DNA from: Candidatus Solibacter sp.
GTDB taxonomy: Bacteria > Acidobacteriota > Terriglobia > Bryobacterales > Bryobacteraceae
DNA: 9,427 nucleotides
NCBI GenBank assembly: GCA_017883345.1
Contig: JADGNT010000140.1
Span: 1-9,427 of the forward strand
Direction of reading: 5' to 3'
Positions 1 to 5,000 of this stretch are shown piece by piece. The notes below the pieces were generated by a model. It did not search any database. It was not told the DNA's origin and saw only the letters and a list, made by a program, of their open reading frames with translations. Positions within the stretch are counted from its first letter, which is position 1; every line of letters begins with the position of its first letter. The position numbers were made by a program, and so were the translations under genes.

Positions 1-1139
1 AGCACTTTGCCTCGAACGCCTTCGGCCATGACGAAGCTGGGCTGGCTGGAAGCGATGGCGACACGGGCGGCGCGCCGCGGGCGGAAGAGGCGCAGCGCCA
101 TAAAGGGGACAGACGCATTTTTTAAACGCGGTTTACCCAATGCGCCCGGTGCCCCCGCCCCCTTTTGAATGCGGAACGCGTCGGGGCGGTGGGTGTCGAG
201 CAGTTCCGGAGTGCCCACGCGGCCTTCCCCGACGAAGGCCTGTATGCGCGCCAGCGTCAGTTCCAGTTTCACCGGTTCGGGAGCGACCGGAACGAAGAGG
301 CCGTTCTGCGCGGCCTGCGGCTTCACCGGGTTGACGCCCATCCACAGGTGCACGATGGGGGCGGCGGGCGGGTTGGCTTCCAGATCGAGTTGCAGGAGCT
401 TGAGGAACGCCTTGGTATCGAGCGAAGGGACCGGCAGGCGCAGACAGCGTTCGTGCGTGCCGCCGGTTTCCAGTTTGAGGCGGAGGCGGAGTTCGTCGGT
501 GGCCAAGCCGCGAGTGGCCAGACGCGTGGACAAGCCGTTGATCAGGCGGGCCAGCAGGAAGGCCAGCGGCTCCAGCAGTTCTACTGGATAATCCAGCTCG
601 ATCTCGTCTTCAAAATGCAGCGCTTCGGCGAGCGGGAGCAGTTTGCGATCGCCTTCGCCGCGGGCGAGCTCGCGCAGGCGCAAGCCCTCGGGGCCGAGCC
701 GTTCGGCGATGCCGAGCGGCGGGAGCGCCGCCATTTCGTGGAAGCGGCGGATGCCCCAGCGCTCCAGGGTTTCGAGCATTTGTGGAGCAGGCGATAGCAA
801 CGCCAGCGGAAGCGTGGCCAGAAATTTGCCTTCGTCGCCGTGCGGGATGAGACTCACGCCGGGGAATCCGCGGGCGGCGCAGATGGCGGCATCGGGATTG
901 CCGGCAAGCGCAAGATTGGCCTTCACGCCGACTTCGCGGGCGCGGCGGGCGATGGCCGCGGCGACATCCTGGGGCAGCCCGAAAAGCCGGTCCAGGCCCG
1001 CCACGTCGAAGGTCACGGTTTCGAGCCCAGAGGGCGGCCCAGGGGGCGGCTCATTGGGCACACCAGTGGCTTCCACGGTGGGCGAGAATTCGAAGGCCAG
1101 CGCGGTCAGATTGCCGTGGCCGTGAAGACAGGCGAACAC
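1..1139 (-). CDS. imuB: ImuB, catalytically inactive Y-family polymerase homologue (partial, runs off left edge)
   Basis: ImuB acts as the adaptor between ImuA, DnaE2 and the sliding clamp in SOS-induced mutagenic translesion synthesis. The minus-strand frame is open with no stop from a GTG at 1139 to the window edge, giving 379 visible codons. A strong Shine-Dalgarno GGAGG (1149-1145) lies 5 nt before the GTG, and the start overlaps the imuA 3' end by 34 nt in another frame, implying translational coupling. Visible landmarks are FSPTVE (residues 18-23), TVTFDVAGLDRLFG (41-54), a little-finger-like region to about 310, the ImuB-typical DTHRPDAFR (315-323) and ALRLFRP (348-354). The Asp-Glu pair of active Y-family enzymes is absent, as expected for ImuB. 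Two oddities: the N-terminus joins the FSP motif almost directly, lacking about 80 residues of first palm strand and fingers, and a palindromic repeat encodes residues 326-346. The C-terminal end lies outside the window. Confidence 0.9.
   Translation of the reverse strand, partial: MFACLHGHGNLTALAFEFSPTVEATGVPNEPPPGPPSGLETVTFDVAGLDRLFGLPQDVAAAIARRAREVGVKANLALAGNPDAAICAARGFPGVSLIPHGDEGKFLATLPLALLSPAPQMLETLERWGIRRFHEMAALPPLGIAERLGPEGLRLRELARGEGDRKLLPLAEALHFEDEIELDYPVELLEPLAFLLARLINGLSTRLATRGLATDELRLRLKLETGGTHERCLRLPVPSLDTKAFLKLLQLDLEANPPAAPIVHLWMGVNPVKPQAAQNGLFVPVAPEPVKLELTLARIQAFVGEGRVGTPELLDTHRPDAFRIQKGAGAPGALGKPRLKNASVPFMALRLFRPRRAARVAIASSQPSFVMAEGVRGKV
102..165. repeat. REP-like palindromic element inside the imuB coding sequence
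   Basis: This is a nested inverted repeat of 64 bp. The outer arms are AAAGGGG (102-108) and CCCCTTT (159-165). An inner hairpin has CGCATT (114-119) pairing with AATGCG (139-144), a TTT/CCC internal loop, then TAAAC (123-127) pairing with GTTTA (131-135) around a GCG loop. The end sequence AAAGGGGACAGAC resembles dispersed REP/RAYT-type repeats that I recall from acidobacterial and other genomes; that likeness is from memory. The element falls in frame between the DTHRPDAFR and ALRLFRP blocks of ImuB and encodes a Gly/Ala/Lys/Pro-rich linker of 21 residues without a stop. Confidence 0.65.
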
Positions 1140-1780
1140 TGCTTCCTCCGTTGAGTGGATTGGGCGCGCACCTCGAAGCCGCGCAGCAGGCGGGAGACGG
1201 AACGCGCGCCGGACCAGGTTGTCGCGTGGCGGCCGCACTCGATCACCAGCGAGGCGCAGGTCTTGGCGTTGGATTGGCGGGCGAGAGAGACCAGGATGGT
1301 GGGGGTATGTTCCACCGCGCGGCGCAGGCGGAACCAGGAAGCGAGCGAAATGCGCTTCGCGGTGTGCGGGGCGGTATCGCCCAGATCCATCACGACCAGG
1401 CCGAAGCCGCCGCCCTGGATGAGCAGGTCGGCCGCTTTGAGGGCGTGTTCGGCGCTGTGCCCGCAGCGCACCCAGAGCAGGCGCTCCAGTTGCACGCCGG
1501 CATCGGCGGCGGAGTGGGGGGAGAAGGCATCCTCGGCATCCACCAGCGCGCAAGCTTCCTGGCGCACGGTGGCGGCGGCCAGCAGACTGAGCAGCAGACT
1601 GGTGCGCCCGGAGGAGGCGGCCCCGACGATTTCGGTGAGGCATCCGCGGGGCAGTCCGCCGGTGGCCGAATCGATTTCCGCAACGCCGGTGGGGGCGCGT
1701 TCCGGCTCGGAGCGGGATTGCCAGTCGAGCGGCCCGCCGAGGATCGATTCGAACTGCTTCAATAAGACAGCCGCGCCCAT
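1106..1780 (-). CDS. imuA: ImuA, RecA-fold protein of the translesion mutagenesis cassette
   Basis: A 224-residue RecA-like protein and the first visible gene of the imuA-imuB unit. ImuA works with RecA and ImuB in damage-induced mutagenesis. The sequence has the RecA-type lead-in GGLPRGCLTEIVG (about 41-53), a P-loop-like GAASSGRTS (53-61), a CALVDAEDAFSP segment (77-88) equivalent to the RecA CAFIDAEHA strand, and a Walker B-like LVVMD (128-132). It lacks the length and C-terminal domain of true RecA. In the P-loop the usual lysine is arginine (R59), so ATP hydrolysis may be weak or absent. The ATG at 1780 is preceded by a poor ribosome site (AGGCGA) that is duplicated in tandem. Its identity as ImuA rests on the fold features plus the overlapping downstream imuB. 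Confidence 0.85.
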   Translation of the reverse strand: MGAAVLLKQFESILGGPLDWQSRSEPERAPTGVAEIDSATGGLPRGCLTEIVGAASSGRTSLLLSLLAAATVRQEACALVDAEDAFSPHSAADAGVQLERLLWVRCGHSAEHALKAADLLIQGGGFGLVVMDLGDTAPHTAKRISLASWFRLRRAVEHTPTILVSLARQSNAKTCASLVIECGRHATTWSGARSVSRLLRGFEVRAQSTQRRKQCSPVFTATAI

Positions 1781-1801
1781 TTATTCGCCTTTTATTCGCC
1801 T
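1780..1801. repeat. 11-bp tandem duplication at the imuA start
   Basis: TTTATTCGCCT occurs twice without a gap (1780-1790 and 1791-1801). On the minus strand each copy reads as an AGGCGA ribosome-binding-like motif followed by an A/T stretch, so the duplication doubles the candidate ribosome site next to the imuA ATG and touches the operator repeat. Confidence 0.7.
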
Positions 1802-1819
1802 GTACTTTACTTTTACAGG
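1799..1819. promoter_or_regulatory. Inverted repeat CCTGTA-N9-TACAGG, candidate LexA operator of imuAB
   Basis: Perfect 6-bp arms CCTGTA (1799-1804) and TACAGG (1814-1819) flank a 9-nt A/T-rich spacer. The repeat lies 18 bp upstream of the imuA ATG and covers the proposed -10 box, where a repressor would block RNA polymerase. imuA-imuB cassettes are typically LexA-controlled. The arms resemble the CTGT/ACAG halves of the proteobacterial SOS box, but the spacing is 11 between those halves rather than 8, so the assignment is inference. Confidence 0.45.
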
Positions 1820-1838
1820 AAGCGGATGAGGAAGTCAA
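1810..1838 (-). promoter_or_regulatory. Candidate imuA promoter
   Basis: On the minus strand TTGACT (1838-1833) is followed after 17 nt by TAAAAG (1815-1810), a sigma-70-like pair with 5/6 and 4/6 matches to consensus. The predicted transcript would start near 1803, about 23 nt before the imuA ATG. Confidence 0.45.
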
Positions 1839-1854
1839 GGAATGGCTTGACGGG

Positions 1855-1884
1855 TTGCGAACGAAAGCGATGGCGCTGTATATT
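1855..1884 (+). promoter_or_regulatory. Candidate mazEF promoter
   Basis: TTGCGA (1855-1860), an 18-nt spacer and TATATT (1879-1884) form a plausible sigma-70-type promoter. The transcript would start near 1891, leaving a leader of only about 8 nt without a Shine-Dalgarno sequence before the mazE ATG. A perfect 8-bp palindrome TAGATCTA (1890-1897) sits between the -10 box and the ATG, where antitoxin autorepression would be expected. Confidence 0.4.
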
Positions 1885-1898
1885 CAATGTAGATCTAT

Positions 1899-2147
1899 AT
1901 GCCGAACGAGACGCAAGTGTCGAAATGGGGAAACAGTTTAGCGGTAAGGATTCCCCAGGCGATTGTCAAAGACGCGCGACTGGCGGAGGGCGATCGGTTG
2001 TCGCTCGACCTGGCGGGCGATGGAAGTATTGTGCTGCGATCCACGCATCGAAAGTACTCCCTTGATGAACTTGTGGCGAAAATCAAGCCCACAAACCGCC
2101 ATAATGAGACGGATTGGGGAGCACCGCAGGGCAAGGAATCCTGGTAG
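1899..2147 (+). CDS. mazE: MazE-type antitoxin (AbrB/MazE fold)
   Basis: An 82-residue protein with a typical MazE/SpoVT-AbrB swapped-hairpin DNA-binding domain at the N-terminus: VSKWGNSLAVRIPQAIV (about 7-23), then a LAEGDRLSLDL strand and a short GSIVLRS strand. The C-terminal 30 residues are polar and probably disordered, the part that wraps around MazF in known complexes. It neutralises the toxin encoded directly downstream and probably represses its own promoter together with MazF. The stop codon (2145-2147) is immediately followed by the mazF ATG. No Shine-Dalgarno sequence is seen before the ATG, consistent with a nearly leaderless transcript. Base composition looks less GC-rich than the neighbouring genes, which fits a mobile toxin-antitoxin module. 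Confidence 0.88.
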   Translation: MPNETQVSKWGNSLAVRIPQAIVKDARLAEGDRLSLDLAGDGSIVLRSTHRKYSLDELVAKIKPTNRHNETDWGAPQGKESW

Positions 2148-2486
2148 ATGACCGCATTTGTACCTGACGCGGGTGAGCTGATCTGGCTCACTTTTGATCC
2201 TCAGGCGGGTCACGAGCAAGCGGGCCGCCGTCCAGCTTTGGTCCTCACCCCGAAGCCCTACAATCATAAAGCCGGGCTCGCTCTGGTCTGCCCAGTGACT
2301 AACCAGATGAAAGGCTACCCGTTTGAAGTGCCGGCGCCTCACGACTGCGGTGTAACGGGAGTATTCTTGGCGGATCAAGTGAAGAGCCTCGACTGGAAGG
2401 CGCGTCAAGCGGAGAGGATCGGCCATGTTCCACTACCCACCTTGAACGAAGTCCTGGCCCGGTTGGCGCCACTGCTCGGCTACTGA
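2148..2486 (+). CDS. mazF: MazF-type mRNA interferase toxin
   Basis: A 112-residue PemK/MazF family endoribonuclease, full length for the family (E. coli MazF is 111). It is very close to E. coli MazF throughout: VPDAGELIWLTFDP (5-18), EQAGRRPALVL (23-33), PVTNQMKGYPFEV (49-61) and LADQVKSLDWKAR near the middle of the C-terminal half. E23, R28 and T51 align with the catalytic-site positions E24, R29 and T52 of E. coli MazF, so the toxin appears intact. Such enzymes cleave single-stranded mRNA at short sequence motifs; the specificity here cannot be read from sequence. The ATG follows the mazE stop without a gap. An AAGGA ribosome site (2133-2137) lies 10 nt upstream inside mazE. The gene ends 5 bp from the convergent mutL stop. 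Confidence 0.93.
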   Translation: MTAFVPDAGELIWLTFDPQAGHEQAGRRPALVLTPKPYNHKAGLALVCPVTNQMKGYPFEVPAPHDCGVTGVFLADQVKSLDWKARQAERIGHVPLPTLNEVLARLAPLLGY

Positions 2487-2491
2487 TCCCC

Positions 2492-4513
2492 CTAAATCCG
2501 GTGGAACGCCTTCAATATCTCCCGCGTGGAGTAGTGCATGGCGATGGGCCTGCCGTGCGGGCAGCTCATCGGGCAATCCGTGGCGGCGAGCGCGCGCAGC
2601 AACCACTCCATTTTCGTAAAATCCAGGCGCATGTTGATCTTGATGGCGGCGCGGCAGGCGATCGAAGCGCAGATATTGCGCCGCAAATCATCCATTGACG
2701 CCGATCGCATCTCGTTTTCGGCAATCTCCAGAATCTCGAACAGTATCCGTTCCAGATCCTGCGGCCCGACGTTGGCCGGCGCGGCTTTCACCGCGATCGT
2801 GCGATTGCCGAAGGGCTCGGTCTCGAAGCCGGAAGCGTGCAGTTCACTGGCGATGCGCGCGTAATCGATCTGCTGCTCCGGCGTCAGTTGCAGGATCATC
2901 GGCATCAGCAGGCGCTGCATTTCGACACGCCCGGCGGCGCGCTGTTTGAGCACCTGCTCGAAGAGAATCCGCTCGTGGGCCACGTGCTGGTCGATGATCC
3001 ACAGGCCGTCGCGCCCGGCCGCGATGATGAAGCTCTCGTGGATCTGCCCGAGCGGGCGCAGATCGCTCAACACCGATAGCGACATCTCGGGCGCGGGGAT
3101 GGCGTCCGGCGGGAACTCGCCGTGCATGTCGAGGCGGCGCGAGAGCTTGCCGGAGGGCGGCGGACCGGGCGTCACTTCGATCGGCGGCGCGCTGAAATCC
3201 AGGCGCGGGGTGGGCGCGGCGGAAGCGCGCAGCGTGAACTCCGGCATCGCCGGCTCGGTGGCGAGGCGCGCGGCGGCGGCTTCGGGCGGGGGCGCGGCCG
3301 CGGTCTCGGGGTCCACCAGACCTGCCGCCACCGGTTGCTCGTTCTCCATCATCTGGCTGAATTCGGAGTACGGCAGCCCGACGGCGGGCTGCGCGGGCGG
3401 CGCCGGCAAAGCGGCGGGCGAGAACGTGTTCGACGGGCGGCTCTCCATCAGCCGCTCGCGGATGGTGTCGCGGACGAAATCGTGGACGAAGGTGCCGTGG
3501 CGGAAGCGGACCTCGGTCTTCGAGGGATGCACGTTGACATCCACCTCTTCGGCGTCGCATTCCAGAAACAGCAGCGCGAACGGGTACGCCGAGGGCGGCA
3601 TCAGATTGTAATAGGCGGAGGACAGCGCGTGCAGCACCAGGCGGTCGCGGATCAGCCGCCCGTTGACGAAGACGTAGATCGAATTGCGATTGGACTTCTG
3701 CACCTGCGGGCGCGAGAAGAAGCCCTTGAGGCGAAAGCGGCGGACGGGCGGATCTTCGGGTTCGGCGGCGCGGTATTCCGCAATCGCCTGCGTGGGCGGC
3801 ACGCTCGGCGGCGGCAGAAACAGATCCCGCTCGCGCACGCCGATCTCCACCAGTTCGTCCAGAACCTGGCTGCCGAAAACCTGGTAGACGCGCTCCTTCA
3901 TGGTGGTCACGGGAGTCACGCCGAGCAGTTCGTTGGGACCCGTGCTCAGGCGGAAACTCTTATCGGGATGCGCCAGGCTGTAGTGCGTCACCAGGGAAGC
4001 GATGTGCGCCAGTTCGGTCGGCTCGGTGCGCAGGAATTTGCGGCGCGCCGGGACGTTGTGAAACAGATCGCGCACCGTGATCGCCGTGCCGCCGCCGAGC
4101 GCCGCTTCCTCGCAGCGCAGCATCTTGCCGCCGGCGATTTCAATGCGCGTGCCGGTGGCTTCCTCCATGGATCGCGTCTCCAGCAGCAGGCGCGAGACCG
4201 AGGCGATGGAAGGCAGCGCCTCCCCGCGAAAACCCAGCGTGGAGATGGAGAGCAGGTCCTTGACGTTGCGCAGTTTGCTGGTGGCGTGGCGTTCGAAGGC
4301 CAGCAGCGCGTCGTCGCGCAACATGCCGCAGCCATCGTCGACAATGCGGATCAGGCGGCGCCCGCCGGCCTCCACTTCCACGCGCAGATCGGTCGCGCCG
4401 GCATCGAGCGAGTTTTCGAGAAGTTCCTTGACCACCGAGGCGGGGCGTTCCACCACTTCGCCGGCGGCGATCTGGTTGGCAACCTGGTCGGGAAGAATGC
4501 GAATGCGGCCCAT
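2492..4513 (-). CDS. mutL: DNA mismatch repair protein MutL (endonuclease-type)
   Basis: A 673-residue MutL. It couples MutS mismatch recognition to strand nicking and excision. The N-terminal GHKL ATPase carries motif I KELLENSLDAGAT with E30 and N34, motif II DDGCGM (59-64) and motif III TLGFRGEAL (92-100), followed by the transducer domain. A proline/alanine-rich linker occupies roughly 360-480. The C-terminal dimerisation/endonuclease domain has DQHVAHERILFE (508-519), matching the metal-binding DQHA(X)2E(X)4E pattern with valine for alanine, plus ACRAAIK (619-625) and CPHGRP (651-656). It is therefore predicted to nick DNA itself, as in bacteria lacking MutH. The ATG at 4513 is the first in frame after stops upstream; a GAGGTGAG tract lies rather far upstream and TATAGT (4539-4534) is a possible -10. 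No mutS is adjacent. It converges on mazF and diverges from padR. Confidence 0.97.
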   Translation of the reverse strand: MGRIRILPDQVANQIAAGEVVERPASVVKELLENSLDAGATDLRVEVEAGGRRLIRIVDDGCGMLRDDALLAFERHATSKLRNVKDLLSISTLGFRGEALPSIASVSRLLLETRSMEEATGTRIEIAGGKMLRCEEAALGGGTAITVRDLFHNVPARRKFLRTEPTELAHIASLVTHYSLAHPDKSFRLSTGPNELLGVTPVTTMKERVYQVFGSQVLDELVEIGVRERDLFLPPPSVPPTQAIAEYRAAEPEDPPVRRFRLKGFFSRPQVQKSNRNSIYVFVNGRLIRDRLVLHALSSAYYNLMPPSAYPFALLFLECDAEEVDVNVHPSKTEVRFRHGTFVHDFVRDTIRERLMESRPSNTFSPAALPAPPAQPAVGLPYSEFSQMMENEQPVAAGLVDPETAAAPPPEAAAARLATEPAMPEFTLRASAAPTPRLDFSAPPIEVTPGPPPSGKLSRRLDMHGEFPPDAIPAPEMSLSVLSDLRPLGQIHESFIIAAGRDGLWIIDQHVAHERILFEQVLKQRAAGRVEMQRLLMPMILQLTPEQQIDYARIASELHASGFETEPFGNRTIAVKAAPANVGPQDLERILFEILEIAENEMRSASMDDLRRNICASIACRAAIKINMRLDFTKMEWLLRALAATDCPMSCPHGRPIAMHYSTREILKAFHRI

Positions 4514-4565
4514 GCGGAAAGAATGCTCACCTCACTATAACGAACGTTGTTACGACCGTGGAGCA

Positions 4566-4604
4566 CATGCCCCCACGAATGGGGGCATGGCAGCCTGAAA
4601 GGCT
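4566..4604. repeat. Double-hairpin palindromic repeat between mutL and padR
   Basis: A perfect 10-bp stem CATGCCCCCA (4566-4575) pairs with TGGGGGCATG (4580-4589) around a CGAA loop. After two bases a second hairpin follows: AGCCT (4592-4596), GAA loop, AGGCT (4600-4604). The flanking genes are transcribed away from this point, so it is not needed as a terminator. The pair resembles two-hairpin dispersed repeats (BIME/REP-like) which I recall from acidobacterial intergenic regions; that comparison is from memory. Confidence 0.65.
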
Positions 4605-4610
4605 ACGCTA

Positions 4611-4664
4611 CCTCTTGACATCCAAAAGGAACAGAGTCATACTCCTCTTGGATGTCTACAAGAG
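4611..4664. promoter_or_regulatory. Long inverted repeat over the padR promoter and start codon, candidate PadR operator
   Basis: Arms GACATCCAAAAGG (4617-4629) and CCTCTTGGATGTC (4644-4656) pair at 12 of 13 positions around a 14-nt centre. Outer CTCTTG (4612-4617) and CAAGAG (4659-4664) extend the symmetry with a small offset. The -35 box lies in the left arm, the -10 box in the centre, and the padR ATG in the right arm. ACAT/ATGT half sites fit known PadR operators (ATGT/ACAT-type dyads), so autorepression is the likely role. Confidence 0.6.
4615..4643 (+). promoter_or_regulatory. padR-ADOP promoter (leaderless)
   Basis: A perfect -35 TTGACA (4615-4620), a 17-nt spacer and CATACT (4638-4643) as -10. 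Transcription would begin near 4650, within about two bases of the padR ATG at 4652. No purine-rich ribosome site precedes the ATG, consistent with a leaderless mRNA. Confidence 0.7.
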
Positions 4665-4990
4665 ACCCCGGCATTCTCCAGGGCACGCTCGATCTGATGG
4701 TGTTGCGGACGCTCGAAACCATGGGGCCGCAGCACGGGTTCGGGCTGGCCAAACGCATCCAGCAGATCTCCGGCCGCGCGCTGGATCTCAACCAGGGGAC
4801 GCTCTATCCGGCGCTCCTGCGCTTGGAGCAGCGCGGCTGGATCGAATCGCGCTGGGGTACCAGCGATGCCAATCGCAAGGCCAAATTCTACCACCTGACG
4901 CGCGCGGGGCGAAAGCAGATCGCGCGGGAATCGCAAGATTGGGAGCGCACCGTGGCCCTGATGGAGCGATTCCTTCGCCCCGCCGGATAG
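4652..4990 (+). CDS. PadR-family transcriptional regulator
   Basis: A 112-residue winged-helix regulator of the PadR family, of the short type that accompanies acidobacterial permease genes. The motif LQGTLDLMVLRTL (9-21) opens the domain, followed by a MGPQHGFGLAKRIQQIS helix region, the DNA-recognition segment LDLNQGTLYPALLRLEQRGW, and the wing SRWGTSDANRKAKFYHLT. The C-terminal helix (about 82-106) would form the dimer contact. The ligand is unknown. The start is chosen because the promoter places the transcript 5' end almost at this ATG and the protein begins like other family members. The stop is 10 bp before the permease ATG, so the two are probably co-transcribed. The most likely role is repression of its own operon through the overlapping inverted repeat. 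Confidence 0.92.
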   Translation: MSTRDPGILQGTLDLMVLRTLETMGPQHGFGLAKRIQQISGRALDLNQGTLYPALLRLEQRGWIESRWGTSDANRKAKFYHLTRAGRKQIARESQDWERTVALMERFLRPAG

Positions 4991-5000
4991 GACGAACCCC

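Noticed and set aside
165..797. A 210-codon open frame on the plus strand opposite imuB
   Set aside because: It mirrors the uninterrupted imuB frame, which has recognisable ImuB motifs and a good ribosome site.
1799..1819. A canonical E. coli LexA box
   Set aside because: CTGT and ACAG halves are present but are 11 nt apart instead of 8; kept only as a candidate lineage-specific operator.
3122..4540. A long open frame (472 codons) on the plus strand opposite mutL
   Set aside because: It lies entirely opposite a clearly recognised MutL, has Arg/Gln/His/Gly-rich composition and no family features; it is a by-product of high-GC codon use.
4540..4552. A GAAC/GTT motif upstream of mutL as a Gram-positive type LexA box
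   Set aside because: The half sites are not correctly spaced and the symmetry is partial, too weak to claim.
4566..4604. The hairpins as an intrinsic terminator
   Set aside because: The flanking genes are divergent so no transcript needs ending here, and no T-run follows on either strand.
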